NCBI GenBank assembly: GCA_018066225.1
Contig: JAGHRU010000047.1
Span: 1 to 11,291, forward strand
From: Candidatus Equimonas enterica
GTDB lineage: Bacteria; Bacteroidota; Bacteroidia; Bacteroidales; Bacteroidaceae
Reading direction: 5' to 3'
Length of the DNA: 11,291 bases
The number at the start of each line of letters is the position of its first letter. Position 1 is the stretch's first letter. Of this stretch, positions 1 to 6,411 are shown one piece after another. The position numbers and the translations under genes were made by a program. The notes under the pieces were generated by a model, which worked only from the letters and a program-made list of their open reading frames with translations, ran no database searches and was not told the origin of the DNA.

Positions 1-249
1 AGGTAAGAAATGCACAAAATCTTCAGTACTTGTTGCTTGATGCGCATAGAAGCCCTCTTTTTCGAAGGCTTCATATAAAGCCTCTTTTGAAGTGCCAAAA
101 GGAACTCCAAAGAATGTGTCTTGAACATAATCGTTCCAAACAGTGTCAACGGATTCCTCATTCTTATTAAAGGAACCTGTTTTCGACTTATTGCATGAAC
201 ATAGACATACAACAAAGAGCAAAGTTATAAAATATAAGGTATGTTTCAT
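1..249 (-). CDS. Putative lipoprotein, N-terminal part (runs off left edge)
   Basis: Eighty-three codons are open from an ATG at 249 down to base 1 with no stop, so the gene continues outside the window. The first 20 residues are a lipoprotein signal peptide: a Lys near the start, a hydrophobic stretch (LYFITLLFVV), then the lipobox LCSC with the lipidated Cys at residue 19. The mature part begins NKSKTGSFNK and later reads DTFFGVPFGTSKEALYEAF, a pattern seen in short hypothetical Bacteroidetes lipoproteins; I do not recognise a named function. It should be anchored in the inner or outer membrane. A consensus promoter lies directly upstream at 277-307. Codon use is AT-rich (TTA, ATA, AAA, AAT), unlike the genes from 1132 onward, which fits accessory or acquired DNA. 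The signal peptide and start are firm; the function is unknown. Confidence 0.8.
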   Translation of the reverse strand, partial: MKHTLYFITLLFVVCLCSCNKSKTGSFNKNEESVDTVWNDYVQDTFFGVPFGTSKEALYEAFEKEGFYAHQATSTEDFVHFLP

Positions 250-276
250 GTGGTAAAACTATGTAGAAATTGCTTG

Positions 277-307
277 CAAAAATACAAAATATAAATGAAA
301 TATCAAA
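277..307 (-). promoter_or_regulatory. Bacteroidetes-type promoter of the lipoprotein gene
   Basis: On the minus strand TTTG (307-304) is followed by exactly 19 bases and then TATTTTTG (284-277), a perfect match to TTTG-N19-TAnnTTTG, the consensus of the primary Bacteroidetes sigma factor. Transcription should start near 270, leaving about 20 bases before the ATG at 249. Confidence 0.75.
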
Positions 308-368
308 ACAATAGAACCAATAACCTGTGTTTTTTTCTTGTTTACGAATTATTGCAGTCCGATACATA

Positions 369-901
369 TCAAAACAACATAAAGTGCTTCACCACACCTT
401 GTAAACACGAGCTTTGGGGACGTTTTCTCAAAAGGAAACTCCTAATCAAAAAGTGTGAGCTTAGGGTGGTGGGATTCATTAAGTGCAGCAGTTTCTCCCA
501 GTCTTTCGGATTATGTGTCTGCCCCTTATAACTCTTTTGTGAGTGACTGTCCGCTAAAAACGTGGCATACTTCTCCAATAGGTAGGCATAAACTTTGATA
601 AAGAACTCCTGTGACCGTCGAATATTAGTATAGTAAGCTTGCTACGGCGTACGAGATATATAAACCAAGGTAAGGAGTTTGTGAGTATCCGCCTTCATCC
701 CAATCACCAATTCATAGAGAGTTAAACTGTTTCAATATGCCGAAAAGTATGGCGACGAGATGCTGGTCGCCATCAAAACGCTTTACATAGACCATACATT
801 CTATTGATGAGTAGCTAATTCGCAACAACTCTTCACGAGAGAATAACTTTAACACCTAACTATACACTGGTCGTTTGGTAAAAATTGCTATCTTTGCCTA
901 T
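369..901 (-). pseudogene. Decayed IS4-family-type transposase (N-terminal part)
   Basis: Joining minus-strand frames gives a recognisable transposase N-terminus broken by many lesions. From about 901 it reads GKDSNFY (the ATG has become ATA), then a frame change, RPVYS, an in-frame TAG (858-856), VLKLFSREELLRIS, and RFDGDQHLVAILFGILKQFN. A frameshift near 720 leads to LYELVIGMKADTHKL. A second TAG follows, then NIRRSQEFFIKVYAYLLEKY, ATFLADSHSQKSYKGQ and WEKLLHLMNPTT. This order (HLVxxLF..LxELxxxM..HKL..NxRRSxxFFxxxYxxL..KYxxFLxDS..(D)SSTI) is that of IS4-type DDE transposases common in Bacteroides and Prevotella. The first catalytic Asp, expected at xDSTT, is Asn here. After about 440 the frame shifts again (LFD then a stop) and the C-terminal half, with the other acidic residues, is not recognisable. 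No terminal repeats were found. The family assignment is by memory of motif order, not by a search. Confidence 0.7.
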
Positions 902-929
902 GGTTATACTTATCGTTTTGTGGAAAAAG

Positions 930-960
930 CAAAGATAACCAATAGAGTTGATACTTCACA
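930..960 (-). promoter_or_regulatory. Possible surviving promoter of the transposase relic
   Basis: Minus-strand TATCTTTG (937-930) is a perfect TAnnTTTG -7 box. TGTG (960-957), one mismatch from TTTG, sits exactly 19 bases upstream. The predicted start of transcription is about 20 bases before the former start codon of the relic at 901, which supports the pairing. TATCTTTGC also occurs on the plus strand at 889-897, so the two copies form a 9-bp inverted repeat. Confidence 0.4.
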
Positions 961-1026
961 TGAGTAACAAGTCAATTTTTCTAATTAAAAAAGTTTTGCG
1001 GATAGCAATAATTGAAAATAAAAGCG

Positions 1027-1034
1027 TAACTTTG
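1027..1034 (+). promoter_or_regulatory. -7 box likely serving the acyl-CoA ligase operon
   Basis: TAACTTTG is a perfect TAnnTTTG box about 100 bases before the ligase start. The position 19 bases upstream (1004-1007) reads AGCA, so there is no proper -33 element; the nearest TTTG (995-998) is 28 bases away. The box is identical to the -7 box of the topA promoter. It may be a weaker or regulated promoter. The leader between it and 1132 is GC-rich and contains a short GTG-initiated frame (1048-1116). Confidence 0.45.
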
Positions 1035-1131
1035 TGGGCATATTAAGGTGCTGCGAGGCACGCACGGCGTGGCACAGCGCCAAGACCTGCGCATCGCCCT
1101 GCGTGGCATGTGCTAATCTCCTTTTCTCCGT

Positions 1132-2958
1132 ATGCAGATAAATTGTCATCTATCCAGCCTTATTCAGCGTTCGGCCGAGGTCTATGGCGACCGCCGGGCG
1201 CTCATGTACCGCGACTACGACCTCGGCAAGTGGTGTGAAATCAGTTGGAACGAGTTTGCCAGTAAGGTATGTGCTGTCAGCCGTTCTCTCATCGCCCTCG
1301 GCGTCGGGGTGCAGGAGAATGTGGCGGTGTTCTCGCAAAACAAGCCCGAGTGTCTCTACATGGACTTCGGCGACTTCGGCGTGCGTGCCGTCACCATCCC
1401 CTTCTATGCCACGGCCTCTGCGGCGCAGGTGCAATATATGATCAACGACGCGGCGGTGCGTTACGTCTTCGTCGGCGAGCAGCAGCAGTATGACACGGCT
1501 TTCTCCGTCATCTCCGTCTGCCCGTCGTTGGAGAAAATCGTCATCTTCGACCGTAGCGTACGCAAGCACGAGAACGACCACCTCTCCATTTACTTCGACG
1601 AGTTTCTTGCGCTCGGTGAGGCCGACGCAGCCTACGCCGAGGAGGTGGCGCAGCGCACGGCGGCGGCTTCGTTTGACGACATCGCCAACATCCTCTACAC
1701 CTCTGGCACGACAGGCAACAGCAAGGGTGTCATCCTGTTGCACGCCAACTTGCATGCCACCTTCGACTATCACATGCGGGTGCTCAAGATAGGTCCCGAC
1801 GACATCATCCTCAACTTCCTGCCTTTCACCCATGTCTTCGAGCGTGGCTGGGCCACCCTGTGCCTCACCTGTGGGTGCACTTTGGCTATCAATCTGCGTC
1901 CGCAGGACGTGCAGCGTTCGTTGCAGGAGGTGCGCCCCACCTGCATGAGCAGTGTGCCGCGTTTCTGGGAGAAGGTCTATCAAGGCGTGCTGGACAAGAT
2001 GGAGCACAGCGGCAGCGTGCAGCGTGCGCTCATCAAGGACGCGCTGCGTGTCGGCGGCGAGTACTGGGAGAAGTACGCTTCGCGTGGCATCCCAGCGCCG
2101 TGGGCTTTGCGCATGAGATACAAGATGTACGACCGCACCATCATCCGCCTGCTGCGTCAGACGCTTGGCCTCGACCACCCCAACATCTTCCCCACAGCGG
2201 GGGCTGCCATCTCGCCCGAGGTGGAGCGCTTCGTACACGCTGCGGGTCTTAATATGCTCGCCGGCTACGGCCTGACCGAGACGACGGCCAGCGTCTCCTT
2301 CGACCACAGCGACAAGAAGGTCACGATGGGGAGCATCGGGCGCGTCATGCCAGGCATAGAGGTGAAGATAGGCGACAACGACGAGATACTGGTGCGCGGT
2401 GCCACTGTCACGCCGGGCTACTACCGCAAGGAGGCCGAGACGCGTGCCGTGCTGGATGCCGACGGCTGGTTTCACACGGGTGATGCAGGCTACTTCAAGG
2501 ACGGCGAACTCTATATGCGCGAGCGCATCAAAGACCTCTTCAAGACCAGTAACGGCAAGTATATCGCGCCGCAGATGATAGAGGGCAAACTCACCATCGA
2601 TCGCTACATCGAGCAGTGCGTCGTCGTGGCCGATCAGCGCAAGTTTGTCACCGCACTCATCGTGCCGTCCTATCCCTTGCTCGAAGCCTACGCTGCCGAC
2701 CACGGCATCGCCGTCAGCGACCGTGCGGCCCTCTGTCAGCACCCCGACATCGTGCAGTACATCAAGGAGCGCATCGACACCTTGCAGCAAGACCTTGCGC
2801 ACTACGAGCAAATCAAATACTTCCTCCTGCTGCCGCAACCCTTCACGATGGAGAGCGGCGAACTCACCAATACGCTCAAGATTAAGCGTCGCGTGGTCTA
2901 TCAGCATTACGCTGCCGAGATAGACCGTCTCTACGCGTCCGCCACGCCGAAGCCATAA
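1132..2958 (+). CDS. Long-chain fatty acid--CoA ligase (AMP-forming acyl-CoA synthetase)
   Basis: This 608-residue protein activates a fatty acid with ATP to an acyl-adenylate and transfers it to CoA; the substrate chain length cannot be read from sequence. It has the full ANL-superfamily set: the P-loop YTSGTTGNSKG (189-199), GYGLTETT (378-385), GWFHTGD (445-451), the hinge region RERIKDLFKTSNGKYIAP (463-480), and a C-terminal TLKIKR (581-586) where the A10 region lies. The length (about 600) and the SNGKYIAP form match the bacterial long-chain group (FadD15/FAA1-like) rather than E. coli FadD. There is no signal peptide or clear membrane segment, so it is cytosolic or peripheral. The start MQINCHLSSLIQRSAEVYGD aligns with the usual beginning of this group. 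The helicase gene follows after 18 bases, so the two are probably one transcript, although no functional link is obvious. Family assignment is firm. Confidence 0.93.
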   Translation: MQINCHLSSLIQRSAEVYGDRRALMYRDYDLGKWCEISWNEFASKVCAVSRSLIALGVGVQENVAVFSQNKPECLYMDFGDFGVRAVTIPFYATASAAQVQYMINDAAVRYVFVGEQQQYDTAFSVISVCPSLEKIVIFDRSVRKHENDHLSIYFDEFLALGEADAAYAEEVAQRTAAASFDDIANILYTSGTTGNSKGVILLHANLHATFDYHMRVLKIGPDDIILNFLPFTHVFERGWATLCLTCGCTLAINLRPQDVQRSLQEVRPTCMSSVPRFWEKVYQGVLDKMEHSGSVQRALIKDALRVGGEYWEKYASRGIPAPWALRMRYKMYDRTIIRLLRQTLGLDHPNIFPTAGAAISPEVERFVHAAGLNMLAGYGLTETTASVSFDHSDKKVTMGSIGRVMPGIEVKIGDNDEILVRGATVTPGYYRKEAETRAVLDADGWFHTGDAGYFKDGELYMRERIKDLFKTSNGKYIAPQMIEGKLTIDRYIEQCVVVADQRKFVTALIVPSYPLLEAYAADHGIAVSDRAALCQHPDIVQYIKERIDTLQQDLAHYEQIKYFLLLPQPFTMESGELTNTLKIKRRVVYQHYAAEIDRLYASATPKP

Positions 2959-2976
2959 GGACTTATAGCCAACATC

Positions 2977-4812
2977 ATGTCCACCAACACTGCATTAGAG
3001 CGTGCGCGCTTCATCATAGAGCGCACGGGTGCCAACCTCTTCCTTACGGGTAAAGCGGGGACTGGCAAGACCACCTTCTTGCGCCAACTGCGTGAGGAGA
3101 GTGGCAAGCATATCGTGGTGCTGGCGCCTACGGGCATCGCCGCTATCAACGCGGGTGGACAGACCATACATTCGTTCTTCCAGATTGCGCCCGGTGCACC
3201 CTTCGTTCCCGGTGCGAAGTTTGACAAGAAGAAATTTCAGTTTACCAAGCGCAAGATAAAACTCCTGCGCAGCCTCGAACTCATCATCATCGACGAGATC
3301 AGCATGGTGCGTGCTGACCTGCTCGACGCGGTGGACGACATCTTGCGCCGCACTCGCCGCAATTACAGCCCCTTTGGTGGTGTGCAACTCCTGCTCATCG
3401 GCGACTTGCAGCAGTTGCCACCCGTGGTGACGGGCAGTGAGCGCGCGTTGCTGGCGCAGCACTACGCCACCAACTTCTTCTTCGGCAGCAAAGCCTTGCA
3501 ACAGACCCCTTATGAGACCATAGAACTCACCCATGTCTATCGCCAGAGCGACCAGCACTTCATCGACCTGCTCAACCGCGTGCGTACGGGCACTGCTGAT
3601 GCCCGCGTCCTAAACGACCTCAACAGTTGCTACCGCCCCGGCTTTCGTCCCGACAAGGCCGACGGCTACATACAACTCGTGACGCACAACCACATGGCGC
3701 ACACCATCAACCAGCGCGAACTCGATGCCATCGATGGGCGGGCGCGTACCTTCAAGGCGAAAGTCTCGGGCAACTTCCCCGAGACCACCTATCCCACCGA
3801 GGCTGACCTCACCCTCAAAGTGGGCGCGCAGGTGATGTTCGTCAAGAACGACCCGCAGCACCAGTATGTCAATGGCATGATAGGCGAGATAACGGCCATG
3901 AAGGACAGTCACATTCGCGTGCGGCCTACGGGCAGTTTCGCGCGTGAGGACGAGGATGGCGAGCCATGGCAGGTGGAGGTCGGCCCGGAGCAGTGGAGCA
4001 ATGTGTCCTATACGCTCAACGAACAGACCAACGAGATATCGGAGAAAGTGGAGGGTACCTATGAGCAGTTGCCGCTCAAACTGGCGTGGGCCATCACCAT
4101 TCACAAGAGCCAGGGGCTCACCTTCGAGCACGCCATCATCGATGTGGAGCGTGCCTTCGACCACGGCCAGACCTATGTCGCGCTCTCGCGCTGTAAGTCG
4201 CTCGAGGGGCTTGTGCTCTCTTCGCCCATTCCGCCCAGTGCCATTATCACCGATGGCACCATCGCGGGCTTCAACCGCCACATGGCCGCCTGCGTTGTGA
4301 CCGACGAGCATCTGGCGGAATTGGAGTACCAGTATCATGTCTTCCTGCTCGACGACCTGTTCGGCGTGCAAAATCTCTGCTACGACCTTGAACGCTTGCA
4401 GCGCACAGCGGTGCGCCACTTCGCCAGCATGGCCGCTACCAACTCCGAACTCGCGGCACTCGTCCATAGTTTCGCGCAGTTGGCCACCGTTGCCCAGCAG
4501 TTTCGCGGGCAGTATATGCGCTTGCTGTGCGCAGCGGAAAAGCCCGAGGACAACGCGCCGTTGCAGGAGCGACTGCGCAAGGGGGCAACCTATTTTCGCT
4601 CCAAGGTGCGTGCGCTGCGCGAGTGGCTGCGCGCTGCGGGCTATGCCTCGGCCAACAAGGAGGTGCGTGAGAGCCTCAAGAAAATCCATGCCGACCTTCT
4701 CGAAGACATCGAAGCCAAAAACAGGCTGTTCACCCACGTCATCGACGATGGCTATGAGATGCGGGAGTTTCAGCGGGTGCGCACCCTCGTTATGATGGGC
4801 GCGAAAACATAG
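2977..4812 (+). CDS. Pif1/RecD-like superfamily 1 DNA helicase (AAA ATPase)
   Basis: The 611-residue protein carries the ordered SF1B helicase motifs. These are Walker A GKAGTGKT (25-32), motif Ia APTGIAAINAGGQTIHS (50-66), Walker B IIIDEIS (103-109), motif III GDLQQLPPV (142-150), motif IV THVYRQ (185-190), the substrate-channel region QYVNGMIGE (296-304), motif V TIHKSQGLTF (374-383) and motif VI YVALSRC (400-406). Pif1-type enzymes unwind DNA 5' to 3' and act on G-quadruplexes, R-loops and replication barriers; which applies here is not shown by the sequence. Residues about 430-611 form a charged, apparently helical C-terminal extension rich in Leu, Arg and Glu, without a domain I recognise. 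It lies 18 bases after the acyl-CoA ligase, and a strong terminator follows 8 bases after its stop. All catalytic motifs are intact. Bacteroidetes genomes commonly annotate such proteins only as AAA-family ATPase. Confidence 0.9.
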   Translation: MSTNTALERARFIIERTGANLFLTGKAGTGKTTFLRQLREESGKHIVVLAPTGIAAINAGGQTIHSFFQIAPGAPFVPGAKFDKKKFQFTKRKIKLLRSLELIIIDEISMVRADLLDAVDDILRRTRRNYSPFGGVQLLLIGDLQQLPPVVTGSERALLAQHYATNFFFGSKALQQTPYETIELTHVYRQSDQHFIDLLNRVRTGTADARVLNDLNSCYRPGFRPDKADGYIQLVTHNHMAHTINQRELDAIDGRARTFKAKVSGNFPETTYPTEADLTLKVGAQVMFVKNDPQHQYVNGMIGEITAMKDSHIRVRPTGSFAREDEDGEPWQVEVGPEQWSNVSYTLNEQTNEISEKVEGTYEQLPLKLAWAITIHKSQGLTFEHAIIDVERAFDHGQTYVALSRCKSLEGLVLSSPIPPSAIITDGTIAGFNRHMAACVVTDEHLAELEYQYHVFLLDDLFGVQNLCYDLERLQRTAVRHFASMAATNSELAALVHSFAQLATVAQQFRGQYMRLLCAAEKPEDNAPLQERLRKGATYFRSKVRALREWLRAAGYASANKEVRESLKKIHADLLEDIEAKNRLFTHVIDDGYEMREFQRVRTLVMMGAKT

Positions 4813-4819
4813 CCGAAAC

Positions 4820-4861
4820 AATCTGCCCAGTTCGTTGCAACGGACTGGGCAGATTATTTTT
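4820..4861 (+). terminator. Rho-independent terminator after the helicase gene
   Basis: AATCTGCCCAGT (4820-4831) pairs perfectly with ACTGGGCAGATT (4844-4855). The loop CGTTGCAACG is itself palindromic and can extend the stem past a U-G pair. A TTTTT run follows at 4857-4861. The structure begins 8 bases after the helicase stop codon. Confidence 0.85.
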
Positions 4862-4909
4862 CCGCTCTGCGCAGACGGTTTTTTTGCTCTGGGCAGACAG
4901 TTTTACACC
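4845..4909 (+). repeat. Imperfect 22-bp tandem repeat, about three copies
   Basis: Three head-to-tail units begin at 4845, 4867 and 4889. Each starts CTGGGCAGAY or CTGCGCAGAC, followed within a few bases by a run of T (5, 7 and 4 long); the first two units end in GCT and are exactly 22 bases. The first unit starts inside the right arm of the terminator hairpin. The middle unit contains the perfect palindrome TCTGCGCAGA. It lies in the gap between the convergent helicase and recO genes. Confidence 0.75.
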
Positions 4910-4941
4910 TTCACGCACGCGCGCGTACCTCTTTATATAGG

Positions 4942-5667
4942 TCAGTCAAACAGTGCGGTGAGCACCTCCAGGGAGCGCAGCGTGGGGAAGGCTGGCAGGT
5001 GAAGACGGTAGTAGGTCAGTATGCCGCGCAGCAGTGCGTTACGTTCGCTGCGCGTGAAACGAAAGGCGTGCATCGTCGGGAAATTGATGCGCAGCAGACG
5101 CGGCAGATGCATGGCTTCGGCAGGCGGCAGGTAGTCGGGGTGGGGTGGGCAGACCTGCACGAAAGTGCCGCTGCGCAGGTCGAAGTAAGCCTCGCGGCGG
5201 TAGTCATCCACGTTGGGCGCGATGCCGAGAAACAGCGAGAGGCGTAGCAGGAAGACAAGGTGGAAGTTGGCCACACCGCGCTCGGCCATATCAAGCCACT
5301 TGACGGCCGAGATGATGTAGTCAAACACGCCTTCGCCTGCCGACTCGCTGCGCAGAGCGGCTTCCAGAAACTCGGCCAGGAAGAGCGCGATAGCCCGCTT
5401 GGTAGGGTCGATGGCGACACCCTGCGTCGGCACGGCGAGCCTTGCGCTGCGACAACGCCCCAGTTCGCGCTGCGCCGATGCTGTCCACTCCACTTCCAGG
5501 AGGGCAAGGGGCTGAAACAACGCATGGCGTACGGCGGCGCGTGGCGAGCGTGTGATGCGCACCGAGAGCGACACCAAGCCTGCGCTGGCGCTGTAACAAT
5601 GAGCGATGAGCGTGTCGTCGTTGTAGCGCAGTGTGCGCAGCACGATGACGCGAGAGAGGATGAGCAT
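4942..5667 (-). CDS. recO: DNA repair protein RecO
   Basis: RecO helps load RecA onto SSB-coated single-stranded DNA in the RecFOR pathway of gap and break repair. From the ATG at 5667 the product is 241 residues, the usual size, and begins MLILSRVIVLRTLRYNDDTL, which fits the conserved N-terminal OB-fold opening of Bacteroidetes RecO. Later landmarks are AAVRHALFQPLALLEVEW, the helical segment TKRAIALFLAEFLEAALR, ANFHLVFLLRLSLFLGIAPN, YFDLRSGTF, and the C-terminal ERNALLRGILTYYRLHLPAF with LRSLEVLTALFD. The frame is open upstream to an ATG at 5712, which would add 15 residues (MCKFVGAIVTF...) that are not part of the family, so the internal start is preferred. No Cys4 zinc site is visible. 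It is convergent with the helicase gene and divergent from the tRNA-rpsT unit. I found no convincing TTTG-N19-TAnnTTTG promoter for it. Confidence 0.9.
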   Translation of the reverse strand: MLILSRVIVLRTLRYNDDTLIAHCYSASAGLVSLSVRITRSPRAAVRHALFQPLALLEVEWTASAQRELGRCRSARLAVPTQGVAIDPTKRAIALFLAEFLEAALRSESAGEGVFDYIISAVKWLDMAERGVANFHLVFLLRLSLFLGIAPNVDDYRREAYFDLRSGTFVQVCPPHPDYLPPAEAMHLPRLLRINFPTMHAFRFTRSERNALLRGILTYYRLHLPAFPTLRSLEVLTALFD

Positions 5668-5751
5668 AGATGTAGCAGCAAATGTGACGATTGCGCCTAC
5701 GAATTTACACAAAAAAACTTACCTGATATGGCAAAAGCACGTTTGTACCAC

Positions 5752-5785
5752 TTTTTTTGCAAAAAAATCGGGCAAAGACTTTGCC
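5752..5785. repeat. Two adjacent palindromes at the tRNA-Glu promoter
   Basis: Seven T, GC, seven A (5752-5767) form a perfect 16-bp palindrome. Three bases later GGCAAAG-A-CTTTGCC (5771-5785) forms a second one with 7-bp arms. The right arm of the second contains the -33 TTTG (5780-5783) of the tRNA promoter. The A/T tracts could act as an UP-like element, and the second palindrome could be an operator; neither role is shown. Confidence 0.6.
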
Positions 5786-5810
5786 AATCCAAAATCTTGA
5801 TGTACTTTTG
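5780..5810 (+). promoter_or_regulatory. Consensus promoter of the tRNA-Glu / rpsT unit
   Basis: TTTG (5780-5783), a 19-base spacer and TACTTTTG (5803-5810) match TTTG-N19-TAnnTTTG exactly. Transcription should begin near 5816, about 47 bases before the tRNA 5' end. The leader contains a short inverted repeat (AAAACC / GGTTTT, 5836-5849). Confidence 0.85.
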
Positions 5811-5862
5811 CACTCGCAATTCAGCACCGAAGGCTAAAACCACGGTTTTCAGCCCCCTGAAT

Positions 5863-5934
5863 GGTCCCTTCGTCTATCGGTTAGGACGAGAGATTTTCAT
5901 TCTCTAAAGAGGAGTTCGACTCTCCTAGGGACTA
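5863..5934 (+). tRNA. tRNA-Glu, anticodon TTC
   Basis: A full cloverleaf can be folded. The acceptor arms are GGTCCCT (5863-5869) and AGGGACT (5927-5933), ending in a G-U pair, with A5934 as discriminator. The D-arm contains GGTTAGG. The anticodon stem is AGAGA / TCTCT (5889-5893, 5901-5905) around the loop TTTTCAT, giving anticodon TTC at 5896-5898. The T-arm is AGGAG-TTCGACT-CTCCT. The 3' CCA is not encoded (CTA follows), as is usual in Bacteroidetes, so it must be added after processing. The gene lies 20 bases before rpsT with no terminator between them, so both probably come from one precursor RNA. Confidence 0.95.
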
Positions 5935-5954
5935 CTAATTTTAACTACAAAACA

Positions 5955-6209
5955 ATGGCAAACCACAAATCATCTGTAAAGAGAATTCGTCAGACGGCTA
6001 CTCGCAGACTGCACAACCGCTATTACGCCAAGACTATGCGTAACGCAGTACGTAAGCTCCGCGCTACGACTGACAAGGCTGCTGCAGTAGAGCTTCTGCC
6101 GAAGGTGCAGAAGATGCTGGACAAGCTCGCCAAGACACACATTATCCACAAGAATAAGGCTTCCAACATCAAGTCGAGCCTTATGAAGCACGTTGGCACG
6201 CTTGCCTAA
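5955..6209 (+). CDS. rpsT: 30S ribosomal protein S20
   Basis: The 84-residue, Lys/Arg-rich protein begins MANHKSSVKRIRQTATRRLH, the hallmark start of S20, and ends KASNIKSSLMKHVGTLA, the typical C-terminal helix (NKAARxKSxLxxxV). S20 binds 16S rRNA early in 30S assembly and folds into a three-helix bundle. The length is normal for the family. It follows tRNA-Glu by 20 bases and shares its promoter; a UUCG-loop terminator lies 26 bases after the stop. Like other Bacteroidetes genes, it has an A-rich upstream stretch (ACTACAAAACA) in place of a Shine-Dalgarno site. Confidence 0.98.
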   Translation: MANHKSSVKRIRQTATRRLHNRYYAKTMRNAVRKLRATTDKAAAVELLPKVQKMLDKLAKTHIIHKNKASNIKSSLMKHVGTLA

Positions 6210-6235
6210 CGTCAGCACGCTGGATAAACGCGTAT

Positions 6236-6265
6236 AGAGTCGAATCTTCGGGTTCGACTCTTTTT
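6236..6265 (+). terminator. Rho-independent terminator after rpsT
   Basis: AGAGTCGAATC (6236-6246) pairs with GGTTCGACTCT (6251-6261), including one U-G pair, across a TTCG loop closed by C-G, the very stable UUCG tetraloop. A TTTTT run (6261-6265) follows. It separates the tRNA-rpsT unit from topA. Confidence 0.92.
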
Positions 6266-6316
6266 GTTATGGCTCGGGCGTGCTGCGTCCTTTTGTGAAA
6301 ATAATTGCCGTTTCAC

Positions 6317-6347
6317 TTTGCGCTTTTGAAAGTTTGCCGTAACTTTG
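6317..6347 (+). promoter_or_regulatory. Consensus promoter of the topA-aroK-speA operon
   Basis: TTTG (6317-6320), 19 bases, then TAACTTTG (6340-6347) match the Bacteroidetes consensus exactly. Transcription should start near 6353, giving a leader of about 60 bases before the topA ATG. Confidence 0.85.
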
Positions 6348-6411
6348 CGCCCGAATTGTGCTCCGGGGCTTGCTGTCAGCGTAGCCAGCGGGGTAGCAAA
6401 AATAGGATGTT

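Noticed and set aside
295..531. 78-codon plus-strand frame in the AT-rich strip
   Set aside because: It lies antisense to the transposase relic and overlaps the lipoprotein promoter; its translation resembles no family.
889..896. Plus-strand TATCTTTG as a second promoter toward the ligase
   Set aside because: The position 19 bases upstream reads ACTG and the nearest TTTG is only 11 bases away. It is better explained as one arm of an inverted repeat with 929-937.
1150..2907. 585-codon open frame on the minus strand opposite the acyl-CoA ligase
   Set aside because: It is the antisense shadow of a GC-rich gene that rarely uses codons complementary to stops; no motif or family is visible, and the plus strand carries all the ligase motifs. 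The same applies to the minus-strand frame at 3610-4821 opposite the helicase.
4845..4909. CRISPR-like array
   Set aside because: The units are contiguous 22-mers without unique spacers and there are no cas genes nearby.
5260..5907. 215-codon plus-strand frame running through recO and into tRNA-Glu
   Set aside because: It is antisense to recO and ends inside the tRNA gene.
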